NCBI GenBank assembly: GCA_949316495.1
Contig: OX439004.1
Span: 54,964,159-55,028,158 of the forward strand
DNA from: Amphiduros pacificus
Taxonomy: Eukaryota; Annelida; Polychaeta; Phyllodocida; Hesionidae
DNA length: 64,000 bases
Direction of reading: 5' to 3'
This document shows, piece by piece, positions 10,674 through 23,351 of the stretch. How positions within the stretch are numbered: the first letter of the stretch is position 1; each line of letters starts with the position of its first letter. A model generated the notes under the pieces. The model saw only the letters and a program-made list of their open reading frames with translations. It searched no databases and was not told where the DNA came from. The position numbers and the translations under genes are program-made.

Positions 10674-13303
10674 TCTAGAATTGGGCATGTATCAAATATC
10701 ATGTCACATAAATATATCCTATATGCCTGCCTATTTACACATTCTAGGTATTCAGAAAGAAAGACAGTCACAAATCTTTCTTATTTATTAATCATATCAC
10801 GTATTCTTGTTTCTTTTTGCAGCAAACATATTCTCTGCTATTTGAACGATTAAGTGATATTTTACTGCAATTTGATCAATTAACTTACATTTGCTTTCAG
10901 TGGAACAATTAATTCGAACTTTCCTGTCAATGAAACAATCAAATCAGACATTACTTTCATTTGTAAAAGCAATTACCATCTATGTTTTTATTTTTAATGA
11001 AGCATTGATTCTCATTTGCCTCTCATTTGAACAAAACAACAGGCCCTCTTTAACGGTTATTTTACCATAAATATTCAAACAATGAACCACGTGAATATCC
11101 AGGATGTACCTTCACTGAGTATTGAGGAGGCTATAAACATGTGTGTGTTTGAAGGCACTGATGTCGGAAACACCGAAATGAATATACCGTTGCTTAAAAA
11201 CACATTTAAGAGCTGTGTTATGGCCATAAAGTACGATTATCTGTACTAAATGTGGATTTGTGTGCTAGAAATGGTACAAAATGTTTTTATATAACTAATA
11301 GTACATTTATTATTGAATCATTGGTGACAACAAGGAGAGTGGCATTTTCTCCTCGTCATCACCTTTGCAGAATTCATTTCGTTCTCACTATGACAATCCA
11401 GGGTCACGTGTTACTTCATTACAATTCTCACATTTATTATCAAGGTCAACATAAAATGTAATGCATTTTGACAGAAACAGTTGATAGGACTGAAGGTTCT
11501 CTCAGGAGAATCAGATAAGATCCTTCTTAAGTCAACTTGTTTCCAACTTTGTGTATTTTATGGACATGTTTTGCACAAGTCTACCGTATAAAAGAGTCAA
11601 GCTATTTGCATTGGAATATTGGACGCCTTAAATTCCAAACAACTAATAGTTGAAAGGGAATTAGAACAACACAACAATTGATCTTGTTTATGTTGGTGTA
11701 TGCCTTGATCTTGTTTATGTTGGTGTATGCCTTGATGAGAATGAAAGAGGAGCCAGTTTAATTGTTCCCATTATGCATGCCTCATAGCAATCAATAGTTA
11801 ATAACTGGAATTAATACCAAATGAGTTGACATGATTGGCAGATGAAATTAGACATCTTTGCCGAAACCTATGATTTATCATACTTTTGTTGATCAAAATG
11901 ACTTAAACCAATTTCATCATTTATATCTTAATTATCGTGTATGTAATTTAAACCTGGTGCACATAACTGGCATGGATAACCTTGTATCTGCTTGGTTTGT
12001 ATACGTGCATGAATAAAGCCTGATGCAGATGGCAAAGCGAAGTAAGCCAGGTGGTTTTGCTAACATGTGGTCCCTTTATGAGATGGTTCTGTTATTGATC
12101 AATTGAGTTAGGAGAGGTAAAGCATTACAAGTTTATTGCAAACTATTTGTATGCCCTTTGTAGAGGCCAGTATAATGCCACTTGTCCATTAACGCAGGTG
12201 AAGGGCCACAAAGCAGGAAATGTGATAGCAACTTTCTAATAACAAGGTGTCATAAAAACTGCTTGCTTGCTAACAATGTCACGAATTGCTCCATTAGCCA
12301 TGTTCTCTTATTGATAATGCAGAGATCAGCAGGAACCCCCGGGGAAACATGGCCCAGAAGAGCCTCATTTCTCCTCCTTCTCTATTGAGGAGACCTTACA
12401 CAGACTGCTTGGCTGAGCAGCGTCGCTTTTATGGTTCTGAGCAGGTCTGGTCCACTCCAGTTATCCCTCTATTACAAGGTGCCATGGCGATCACAGATGG
12501 CGCTGTACTCAAAGATGAGCAATAGCGAGAATTCGCGAGAGTCTCGTAAAATGGCCCGGATGTCGAGGCAAATGTTCTGCTTCACTGAGTGGATAACATT
12601 TACCATTGGCAAATTGTCCCGGTTCAAATGAAGTGGGTCCGGGAGGCTCTGTCTAATGCGCGGCCTCGATAGAACACATTGCCAGCGCCGGAGGACATGG
12701 TGCGAATGTTGGCGATTTAATTGAATTATAAATTGCCAATCCTCATTCATCCTTCAATAAACATGGACATCAAATATGCACACCCCTTACAAGATTTGTT
12801 TGTTGTATGGTTTAAAAATATGCCACAGATTCAATTGATTCTGTCCTATTTTGCCAAAATGCTTTAAGTTATCTGGTTTTGACTGTTGATATGTATTTGG
12901 TCGCAGTTCTAATGGGTTGTGATATCGATGGCGGCCTGATTAGAGACAACACAACAGGGTTGTATGCTTGGTAGTTGTGCTGATATTTATGATGCTTTAT
13001 AACCACGGACATTGTGGCTTGGTATTATTACCATGGTGACTCAGGTGTCAATATGGAAACATCAGGGCCGTATTACATGAGTTAGGGTGTGTATGTAACA
13101 TGACAATCACCGCTTTAGCCATGCTGGCCTGTGGTCTGGGGCCTGAGGTTACATACATAATTCATCTAAATAATCCCTCCACATTGTCTTGGCATTGTCA
13201 TTGTTATCTATTGTATGTTTCATTGTCTATACACGCATTATCTGTATTGACTTGGTCATGTTTCATTGTATTATCCATCTCATTGACTTCCCTCGTGTGT
13301 GCT
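10674..13303. other. Single-copy region; possible conserved non-coding block near 12.3-12.75 kb
   Basis: Mostly AT-rich with no gene recognised. A 27-bp direct duplication (GATCTTGTTTATGTTGGTGT...) lies at 11680-11733. From about 12320 to 12720 the base composition becomes GC-rich and CpG-containing, and frames on both strands remain open (12431-12631 plus, 12472-12750 minus) without a known motif. This block may be a conserved element or an unrecognised exon; I cannot decide which. Confidence 0.4.
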
Positions 13304-13750
13304 ATGTCTTTACTGTCCTGACCATTTCATTGATATCTTCACTGTTTGTTATATACTATACATGCAATGTCTTTACTGTCCTGACCATTTCATTGATATC
13401 TCCACTGTTTGTTATATATTATACATGCAATGTCTTCACTGTCCTGACCATTTCATTTATATCTCCACTGTTTGTTATATATCATGCATGCAATGTCTTT
13501 ACTGTCCTGACCATTTCATTGATATCTTCACTGTTTGTTATATATCATGCATGCAATGTCTTTACTGTCCTGACCATTTCATTGATATCTCCACTGTTTG
13601 TTATATACTATACATGCAATGTCTTTACTGTCCTGACCATTTCATTGATATCTCCACTGTTTGTTATATACTATACATGCTATGTCTTTACTGTCCTGAC
13701 CATTTCATTGATATCTCCACTGTTTGTTATATACTACACATGCAATGGCT
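13304..13750. repeat. Minisatellite, 63-bp unit, 7 copies
   Basis: The unit begins TGTCTTTACTGTCCTGACCA and ends in ...ATACATGCAA, repeating every 63 bp with few substitutions. Because 63 is a multiple of three, two plus-strand frames stay open (152 and 214 codons). Confidence 0.95.
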
Positions 13751-14588
13751 TTATTAGGATTGCAACAACATTATTGTGTTGGTCTTGCCATCATATCATG
13801 TACCTAAACGTAATCTTCTCATTTCGGAATTAAAGTTTATTTGTGAGGGCTGATTACAATATGATGCCAAACTATACTCAGAATAAGTTGTATCAGAGTT
13901 CAAACAAATCTGTAAAACATTTTCCCTCCCCCGTCTTAATTAATAGTTGCATTTCTAAAGAAGTGATTCTTGATAGAAACATAACATTTAATTCTGATAT
14001 CTGAATGAGTCATTATTCCTATTTGCATTTTAGAAAAAAAAGAATGATTAGTAGATATTTAATAAAGAAAGTAATTTGTTTAGTTTTCAAAAGTCATTGT
14101 TATATTCATATTTTGATTGAAATAAGTAGCATCATTTACCTCTGATCCCATCAAGATATTTTGATTCACCTTATATCTTGTGGATGAGATAGAATGGAGT
14201 TATAAGGGCAGGATTTAGCTATTACTAGTTGGTATAACACAAGTAGTAGCTTCCGTGCTATTAACAAAGGACAGATATCTCATAACAGGAAACCTTAACT
14301 TGTCTTAGTTAACACTTCTATAGTCAAGTTATCTATAATGAGCTGATTTATTACAGGCAATATTCTCTATATCAATTCTGTCTATATACACCCTATTGAT
14401 CCTAAACGAAACTGATCCTAAAGCAGCACAGATCAGGGGGAGGTGGGGGGATAACATCCTTCCATGGTACAGCATCCCGACACTAATAGAGAATGCACTG
14501 TTGCATATCATGAAACCTTTTAGACATTACAGCATGAATGTTATATCATACACAAGATTAAAAGGAATGTCAGCATGTTGATGATTAG
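13751..14588. other. No gene seen
   Basis: AT-rich single-copy DNA; no exon, RNA gene or repeat recognised. Confidence 0.45.
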
Positions 14589-16471
14589 ACTGGTCATGTT
14601 AGATATGTCATACCACTCATATATACCATCATTGGTAGGACCGGTCATGTTAGATATGTCATACCACTCATATATACCATCATTGGTAGGACCGGTGATG
14701 TTAGACAGGTCATACCACTCATATATACCATCATTGATAGGACCGGTCATGTTAGACAGGTCATACCATTCATATATACCATCATTGATAGGAGTGGTCA
14801 TGTTAGACAGGTCATACCACTCATATATACCATTATTGATAGGACTGGTCATGTTAGACAGGTCATACCACTCATATATACCATTATTGATAGGACCGGT
14901 CATGTTAGACAGGTCACACCACTCATATATACCATCATTGATAGGACCGGTCATGTTAGACAGGTCATACCACTCATATATACCATCATTGATAGGAGTG
15001 GTCATGTTAGACAGGTCATACCACTCATATATACCATCTTTGGTAGGACCGGTGATGTTAGACAGGTCATACCACTCATATATACCATCTTTGGTAGGAC
15101 CGGTGATGTTAGACAGGTCATACCACTCATATATACCATCATTGATAGGAATGGTCATGTTAGACATGTCATACCACTCATATATACCATCATTGATAGG
15201 ACCGGTCATGTTAGACATGTCATACCACTCATATATACCATCTTTGATTGGACTGGTCATGTTAGACATGTCATACCACTCATATATACCATCATTGATA
15301 GGACCGGTCATGTTAGACATGTCATACCACTCATATATACCATCATTGATAGGACCGGTCATGTTAGACAGGTCATACCACTCATATATACCATCTTTGG
15401 TAGGACCGGTGATGTTAGACAGGTCATACCACTCATATATACCATCTTTGGTAGGACCGGTGATGTTAGACAGGTCATACCACTCATATATACCATCATT
15501 GATAGGAATGGTCATGTTAGACATGTCATACCACTCATATATACCATCATTGATAGGACCGGTCATGTTAGACATGTCATACCACTCATATATACCATCA
15601 TTGATAGGACTGGTCATGTTAGACATGTCATACCACTCATATATACCATCATTGATAGGACCGGTCATGTTAGACATGTCATACCACTCATATATACCAT
15701 CATTGATAGGACTGGTCATGTTAGACAGGTCATACCACTCATATATACCATCATTGATAGGACCGGTCATGTTAGACAGGTCATACCACTCATATATACC
15801 ATCATCGATAAGACCGGTCATGTTAGACATGTCATACAACTCATATATAACATCTTTGACATGTCATACCACTCATATATACCATCATTGATAGGACTGG
15901 TCATGTTAGACAGGTCATACCACTCATATATACCATCATTGATAGGACCGGTCATGTTAGACAGGTCATACCACTCATATATACCATCATCGATAAGACC
16001 GGTCATGTTAGACATGTCATACCACTCATATATACCATCATTGATAGGACCGGTCATGTTAGACATGTCATACCACTCATATATACCATCTTTGGTAGGA
16101 CCGGTGATGTTAGACAGGTCATACCACTCATATATACCATCATTGATAGGACCGGTCATGTTAGACAGGTCATACCACTCATATATACCATCATCGATAA
16201 GACCGGTCATGTTAGACATGTCATACCACTCATATATACCATCATTGATAGGACCGGTCATTTTAGACAGGTCATACCACTCATATATACCATCATTGAT
16301 AGGACCGGTCATTTTAGACATGTCATACCACTCATATATACCATCATTGATAGGACCGGTCATTTTAGACAGGTCATACCACTCATATATACCATCATTG
16401 ATAGGACCGGTCATTTTAGACAGGTCATACCACTCATATATACCATCATTGATAGGACCGGTCATTTTAGA
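14589..16471. repeat. Minisatellite, 51-bp unit, about 37 copies, with higher-order structure
   Basis: The unit is GTCATACCACTCATATATAC followed by CATCATTGATAGGACCGGTC and ATGTTAGACAG, 51 bp. A pair of TTTGGTAGGACCGGTGATG variant units at about 15034 recurs at 15391, exactly 7 units (357 bp) later, showing duplication of a multi-unit block. A rearranged junction lies at about 15833-15862. The 51-bp period keeps both strands open for more than 430 codons, an effect of the unit and not a gene. Confidence 0.96.
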
Positions 16472-16668
16472 CCAGGAGTACGACTCATCATTGATTCGAT
16501 TCCCGATCATGATGAGTTCACATTGCAATTTCTCATGTGGAAAGACGTTGGTGGGTTTTCATGTCAAGGACCTGTGACATGGCAATTAGGTGAGGAAGCA
16601 TAAAAACTGCTACAAGTAACAGAAATAATGCTAAAAGTGACGTAAAATCCAGTAAAACAAACAAGACA
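16472..16668 (+). mobile_element. SINE, diverged, 5' truncated at the minisatellite edge
   Basis: A B-box-like GATTCGATTCCCGATC (about 16490-16505) is followed by the same body as the SINE at 837-1184 (CATGTCAAGGACCTGTGACA, CTGCTACAAGTA) and a tail GTGACGTAAAATCCAGT with AAAC repeats. The A-box part is missing. Its left edge coincides with the last 51-bp unit, so array and SINE abut with no spacer. Confidence 0.75.
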
Positions 16669-17326
16669 AACCATTATCTGGAGGTTTTAGATGTTGTTTT
16701 ATACTTTTTTTTATAACAGCAGTCTTTGGAAAATAAACAATTCTCAATTCTCTGAATATGAGTGGATAAATATCTAGGTGAACTGCAGCAAACCAATCTC
16801 TTGAGAAGTAATGGCCAACTCAACATGCATATCCAAATACACTACATCTTGCTGGAGAACATTGGATTGGGAAAAGAACACATTGTAAAACGGATGGTTC
16901 CAGAAAGCCAAAGTGATCGGAATTGCCTTGCAAAAAAGTACAGTCCAAATAAAGAAGAATCTCCCAGGGCAATCTTCACTTGGGCCCAAAACAAAGATAG
17001 ACGGATGGCCTGGGATTCTTGGCTTCAAGAAGCAACTAAATGTTTTGTCCTGAGAAGGTGAGCAGAGTGTTGTGAGATGGATGAGAAGATGAGAGAAACA
17101 TTGAGGACTGCATTAATAATCCAGCGAATACCAGCAGGCCATTACAAAACAAAAAGGAATCGACTCCATCATTGCCCATCTCATTTACTCCTGTAATGTC
17201 TGACAAAGACCGAAGTTTATGTGTTGTCAGGCAGGAACCATAACAGACCAGGACCTTTGTGCTCTCCAGATACATGACAACACATCAAGGGTATTGCATT
17301 GACGGCTTGCTTTATGTCTCTTATAA
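16669..17326. other. Single-copy spacer with a 99-codon plus frame (16762-17061)
   Basis: The frame at 16762-17061 contains charged, non-repetitive sequence (for example DRRMAWDSWLQEATKCF). I do not recognise it. It ends just before AGGTGAGCAG, so a GT splice donor could lie near its end, but the opposite strand is also open over most of the stretch. It could be an orphan exon or a chance frame. Confidence 0.25.
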
Positions 17327-20300
17327 GTGGGATGGGGCAGTGTATATTCTACACGAGGTGGGAGACTATATGGGATGGGGCAGTGTATATTCTACACGAG
17401 GTGGGAGACTATATGGGATGGGGCAGTGTATATTCTACACGAGGTGGGAGACTATATGGGATGGGGCAGTGTATATTCTACACGAGGTGGGAGACTATAT
17501 GGGATGGGGCAGTGTATATTCTACACGAGGTGGGAGACTATATGGGATGGGGCAGTGTATATTCTACACGAGGAGAGAGACTATATGGGATGGGGCAGTG
17601 TATATTCTACACGAGGAGGGAGACTATATGGGATAGGACAGTGCATATTCTACCTGTGGTGGGAGACTATATGGGATGGGGCAGTGTATATTCTACACGA
17701 GGAGGGAGACTATATGGGATGGGGCAGTGCATATTCTACACGAGGTGGGAGACTATATGGGATGGGGCAGTGTATATTCTACACGAGGTGGGAGACTATA
17801 TGGGATGGGGCAGTGCATATTCTACACGAGGTGGGAGACTATATGGGATGGGGCAGTGTATATTCTACACGAGGTGGGAGACTATATGGGATGGGGCAGT
17901 GTATATTCTACACGAGGTGGGAGACTATATGGGATGGGGCAGTGTATATTCTACACGAGGTGGGAGACTATATGGGATGGGGCAGTGTATATTCTACACG
18001 AGGTGGGAGACTATATGGGATGGGGCAGTGTATATTCTACACGAGGAGAGAGACTATATGGGATGGGGCAGTGTATATTCTACACGAGGAGGGAGACTAT
18101 ATGGGATAGGGCAGTGCATATTCTACCTGTGGTGGGAGACTATATGGGATGGGGCAGTGTATATTCTACACGAGGAGGGAGACTATATGGGATGGGGCAG
18201 TGCATATTCTACACGAGGAGGGAGACTATATGGGATGGGGCAGTGCATATTCTACACGAGGTGGGAGACTATATGGGATGGGGCAGTGCATATTCTACAC
18301 GAGGTGGGAGACTATATGGGATGGGGCAGTGTATATTCTACACGAGGTGGGAGACTATATGGGATGGGGCAGTGTATATTCTACACGAGGTGGGAGACTA
18401 TATGGGATGGGGCAGTGTATATTCTACACGAGGTGGGAGACTATATGGGATGGGGCAGTGTATATTCTACACGAGGAGAGAGACTATATGGGATGGGGCA
18501 GTGTATATTCTACACGAGGAGGGAGACTATATGGGATAGGGCAGTGCATATTCTACCTGTGGTGGGAGACTATATGGGATGGGGCAGTGTATATTCTACA
18601 CGAGGAGGGAGACTATATGGGATGGGGCAGTGCATATTCTACACGAGGAGGGAGACTATATGGGATGGGGCAGTGCATATTCTACACGAGGTGGGAGACC
18701 ATATGGGATGGGGCAGTGTATATTCTACACGAGGTGGGAGACTATATGGGATGGGGCAGTGTATATTCTACACGAGGAGGGAGACTATATGGGATGGGGC
18801 AGTGTATATTCTACCTGTGGTGGGAGGCTATATGGGATGGGGCAGTGCATATTCTACACGAGGTGGGAGACTATATGGGATGGGGCAGTGCATATTCTAC
18901 ACGAGGTGGGAGACTATATGGGATGGGGCAGTGTATATTCTACACGAGGTGGGAGACTATATGGGATGGGGCAGTGTATATTCTACCCGTAGTGCACACT
19001 GCAATATCATACACTCCTGTCAGAGGTGGGAGACTATATGGGATGGGGCACTGTATATTCTACACGAGGTGGGAGACTATATGGGATGGGGCAGTGTATA
19101 TTCTACCCGTAGTGCACACTGCAATATCATACACTCCTGTCAAAGGTGGGAGACTATATGGGATGGGGCAGTGTATATTCTACACGTGGTGGGAGACTAT
19201 ATGGGATGGGGCAGTGTATATTCTACCCGTAGTGCACACTGCAATATCATACACTCCTGTCAGAGGTGGGAGACTATATGGGATGGGGCAGTGTATATTC
19301 TACCCGTGGTGCACACTGCAATATCATACACTCCTGTCAGAGGTGGGAGACTATATGGGATGGGGCAGTGTATATTCTACACGAGGTGGGAGACTATATG
19401 GGATGGGGCAGTGCATATTCTACCCGTGGTGCACACTGCAATATCATACACTCCTGTCAGTTGGGAGACTATATGGGATGGGGCACTGTATATTCTACAC
19501 GAGGTGGGAGACTATATGGGATGGGGCAGTGTATATTCTACCCGTAGTGCACACTGCAATATCATACACTCCTGTCAAAGGTGGGAGACTATATGGGATG
19601 GGGCAGTGTATATTCTACACGTGGTGGGAGACTATATGGGATGGGGCAGTGTATATTCTACCCGTAGTGCACACTGCAATATCATACACTCCTGTCAGAG
19701 GTGGGAGACTATATGGGATGGGGCAGTGTATATTCTACCCGTGGTGCACACTGCAATATCATACACTCCTGTCAGAGGTGGGAGACTATATGGGATGGGG
19801 CAGTGTATATTCTACCCGTAGTGCACACTGCAATATCATACACTCCTGTCAGAGGTGGGAGACTATATGGGATGGGGCAGTGTATATTATACACGAGGTG
19901 GGAGACTATATGGGATGGGGCAGTGCATATTCTACACGAGGTGGGAGACTATATGGGATGGGGCAGTGTATATTCTACACGAGGTGGGAGACTATATGGG
20001 ATGGGGCAGTGTATATTCTACATGTGGTGGGAGACTATATGGGATGGGGCAGTGTATATTCTACCCGTGGTGCACACTGCAATATCATACACTCCTGTCA
20101 GAGGTGGGAGACTATATGGGATGGGGCAGTGTATATTCTACCCGTAGTGCACACTGCAATATCATACACTCCTGTCAGAGGTGGGAGACTATATGGGATG
20201 GGGCAGTGTATATTCTACACGAGGTGGGAGACTATATGGGATGGGGCAGTGTATATTCTACCCGTGGTGCACACTGCAATATCAAACACTCCTGTCAGAG

Positions 20301-20770
20301 GTGGGAGACTATATGGGATGGGGCAGTGCATATTCTACACGAGGTGGGAGACTATATGGGATGGGGCAGTGTATATTCTACCCGTGGTGCACACTGCAAT
20401 ATCATACACTCCTGTCAGAGGTGGGAGACTATATGGGATGGGGCAGTGTATATTCTACACGAGGTGGGAGACTATATGGGATGGGGCAGTGCATATTCTA
20501 CACGAGGTGGGAGACTATATGGGATGGGGCAGTGTATATTCTACACGAAGTGGGAGACTATATGGGATGGGGCAGTGTATATTCTACCTGTGGTGCACAC
20601 TGCAATATCATACGATCCTCTCAGAGGTGGGAGACTATATGGGATGGGGCAGTGTATATTCTACCCGTGCTGCACACTCCAATATCATACACTCCTGCCA
20701 GAGGTGGGAGACTATATGGGATGGGTGTATATTCTACCCGTGTTGGACACTGCAATATCATGCAATATTT
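17327..20770. repeat. Two-component minisatellite, 43-bp and 40-bp units
   Basis: Unit A (GTGGGAGACTATATGGGATG..., 43 bp) alone forms 17327-18985. From about 18986 a 40-bp unit B (CCGTAGTGCACACTGCAATA...) appears between A units, giving AAB and AB higher-order repeats to the right end. Within the A part, the variant CATATTCTACCTGTGG recurs near 17641, 18114 and 18544, spacings of 473 and 430 bp (11 and 10 units), so multi-unit blocks were duplicated. All three plus frames lack stops, which produces frames up to 919 codons with no biological meaning. Confidence 0.96.
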
Positions 20771-20898
20771 AGAATACCATGTCACCTGAACTCAAAGCTC
20801 ATTTTGATCCAACCCATTCTCATAGATCGGAAGTTCACCTTTCTAGTAAAAAAATCTTGTGTCAAATTTGAAAAGATCTTCAAAGATATATCTCAAAA
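20771..20898. other. Short AT-rich spacer
   Basis: Links the 43/40-bp array to the TA palindrome; nothing recognised. Confidence 0.4.
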
Positions 20899-20917
20899 GA
20901 CAATGTAAAAGAAATGT

Positions 20918-20968
<51 letters not shown>

Positions 20969-20980
20969 TGAAACAAATGT

Positions 20981-21070
<90 letters not shown>

Positions 21071-21089
21071 ACATTTGTTTTACATTGTC
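20899..21089. repeat. TA-microsatellite palindrome with inverted arms
   Basis: A 22-bp arm at 20899-20920 (GACAATGTAAAAGAAATGTC..) reappears as its reverse complement at 21068-21089 with one mismatch. Between them lie two (TA)n runs separated by a third, direct copy of the arm (20963-20983). The whole 190 bp can fold into one hairpin. It may be a microsatellite expanded inside a short foldback element. Confidence 0.88.
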
Positions 21090-23351
21090 TCCTGCTAATA
21101 GATAAAGATCTGTGCAATTTTACAGCAAAAAATAGAAGGTGATGTTTATCTGCATCAAACATTGCTGTACTAACTGTTTACAGTGTATGTTTACAATTAA
21201 GAAGAATCGGACATTTCCACTGACATTAGGATCAATGTTGCCTGACAAGTTGAATATTGCCTGATAGGTTGAAGTGTATGTGTTCAGATTTGAGGCACGA
21301 TTCTGGTGAATAGTCAACACGAATAGATGAAGCCAGCCCGAGTCTGTTACTTGACAAGTATGGGCAGTACACTGGTCTATATATCCCCACCCAGTGCACA
21401 AACCATGGGCTCCAATACATTGGCCCCATTACTCTGACAGTCCTGAAAAGTCTCTTCTCTAGAAACGCTGAAGGCTGGGCAGACTTTATACAACTGCTTC
21501 AGATTCCCTACTGAATGAAACCTTTATCACAGAAGCATCTACAACAACCAAAGCACTGATGCTGGGACAAAGTGATAAATTCACAATGTACAGCTGCAAT
21601 GTTTGAAGTACCTACTCGCGGTAATCATCGACGCACCATTGTCACAATAAGTACCAAGATGTGCGTGGGGATGCGTGGAGATGCGTGGGAAGATGCCGAG
21701 ATGCTCGTGAGCTGCGTGGCAAGCTTGACAGTAACTACGCCAGTAGCACCGGGGAGACCTGAGCACGTTCCCAGCACGCTACTCATAGATAAGCTCATAT
21801 GGACAAGAAAGATAATATTTTATTTGATAGATTCCAAGAAAGCGATTCGATTTGGTTGAGGGTCAAATCTTAGGATATCCGTGAAACCAAATCACTGGAA
21901 GTGTTATATTCCCCGGACATTTAGATTGAGAAAGATAAATCCATCCTCAACAGAAACGATACACTGTATGAAATTGTAACTCAATCCAGGTTTGGAGGAG
22001 TTGATTCCATTGCAATTGAACTGCTCTTCATGCACGCTGCCTGATATCAAAATCTGGAGAAAGTGACATTTGTCTTGAGTGAGCGTGGTGTGATATTCAT
22101 AATTGAGAAATGTTAGAATTCACCGGTTATAACTGATATGAGCCGGTTACTGCTCGCCATTATTGTCCGTTGAAAGCCCATTGTAACCAATCCATTCGGC
22201 CCGTTGGATTGAATACAATGGACATATCTATGAGAAAATCATAAATACAACACAAATCGCGTTACCTGCATCAAATCATGAGGGCAAATAAGAATGAGTC
22301 TTGTTTTAAGAATAGCCTTTATCAAGATAAGCTCAATGATCATGTGTTTTCAATTCAGTGTGGCTAGTTTGATGAGATTAGAAAGGTGAAAACTTTCTCA
22401 CCAGAATCATTACCAAGTGGCAACTGTACATATGGTGGGCTTTTAGCGGAAGAGGAAGGTTTATTTGGAAGGTGTTGCATGCTGGGATAAACCGCAATTA
22501 GATGTGAGATGGTGTGGGAATGAAACCTCACAGACCTGGTCCATCCTTAATGTCCTCTCTTAATCTTATATTCCATCTGTCTGGGTGAGATGCAGCACGC
22601 TCCCCAGGCAGCATGAGAACACTCACCACCACTTAGATACTGCAGCTGGAGATACCCACACCTCCATGACAGGTATTTTTTGGCCCAAATAGGTTTTAAT
22701 TATAGTCAGTCTAAGTGAGAGCATGGGTGGTTGAGAGGAAGACATTAGTAGCACATAAATACACAGAATTAGGCGCTTCTACTTCCTACTGAATCCCAAT
22801 CTTGTCAAATCTTATGTCTATTTCTGATGGGAGCTACTCAGAGGTGTGTGAGCAGCTCAGGGGTCAGTGTCACGCCGGAGTGACACTCTGTTTACTTCCG
22901 GAATTGAGGGCAGAAGGGGCAATGCAATGTCAACTAAGCATTATCTTATGGACGCCTCTATTTATGCAACCACTTCTATAATCTGCTTAATTTCTCAGCA
23001 TCTATTTTAGGGATATTACAAGCCGTCTAATTAACACGAGCAGTGTTTCGAGAAGATTGTGTAACATTTGAAGCTTATACTGACAGAATAATTAGTCCCC
23101 CTATTCTGCTGTAAAAGGTTGTATATTTAAACTGTCGTCTCGCACTTGACAAACTCTGATAGCGTATTCTTATTGTTGAGTAGGATAGGACCCACGTCGA
23201 GATATATCGTGTCCTCCCAGGGGGATAAATCTTAAACCTGTGTCACAATCCTGCACAATGTAAGAAGCGTGAGAGAGAGATCGTATGGCGAGAGTCGTGT
23301 GGGATGGTGTGTCCCAGGGACACGAGCAAGCCTCTCCACTTTCATCAGTGT
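21090..23351. other. Single-copy region, no gene seen
   Basis: Several short frames (for example 21120-21429 minus, 21572-21859 plus) lack known motifs. A perfect 8-bp inverted repeat AGTGTCAC/GTGACACT with a 6-nt loop is at 22866-22887. Confidence 0.45.

Noticed and set aside
14541-16577. Opposed frames of more than 430 codons on both strands
   Set aside because: Both follow from a stop-free 51-bp unit; being open on both strands at once argues against coding.
17299-20908. Plus-strand frames of 840 and 919 codons rich in MGWGSVYSTRGG-type repeats
   Set aside because: They are produced by a 43-bp unit without stops in any of the three plus frames; the peptide changes frame every unit and has no domain.
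20859-21162. Small Ile/Tyr repeat frames over the TA tract
   Set aside because: Trivial translation of (TA)n.
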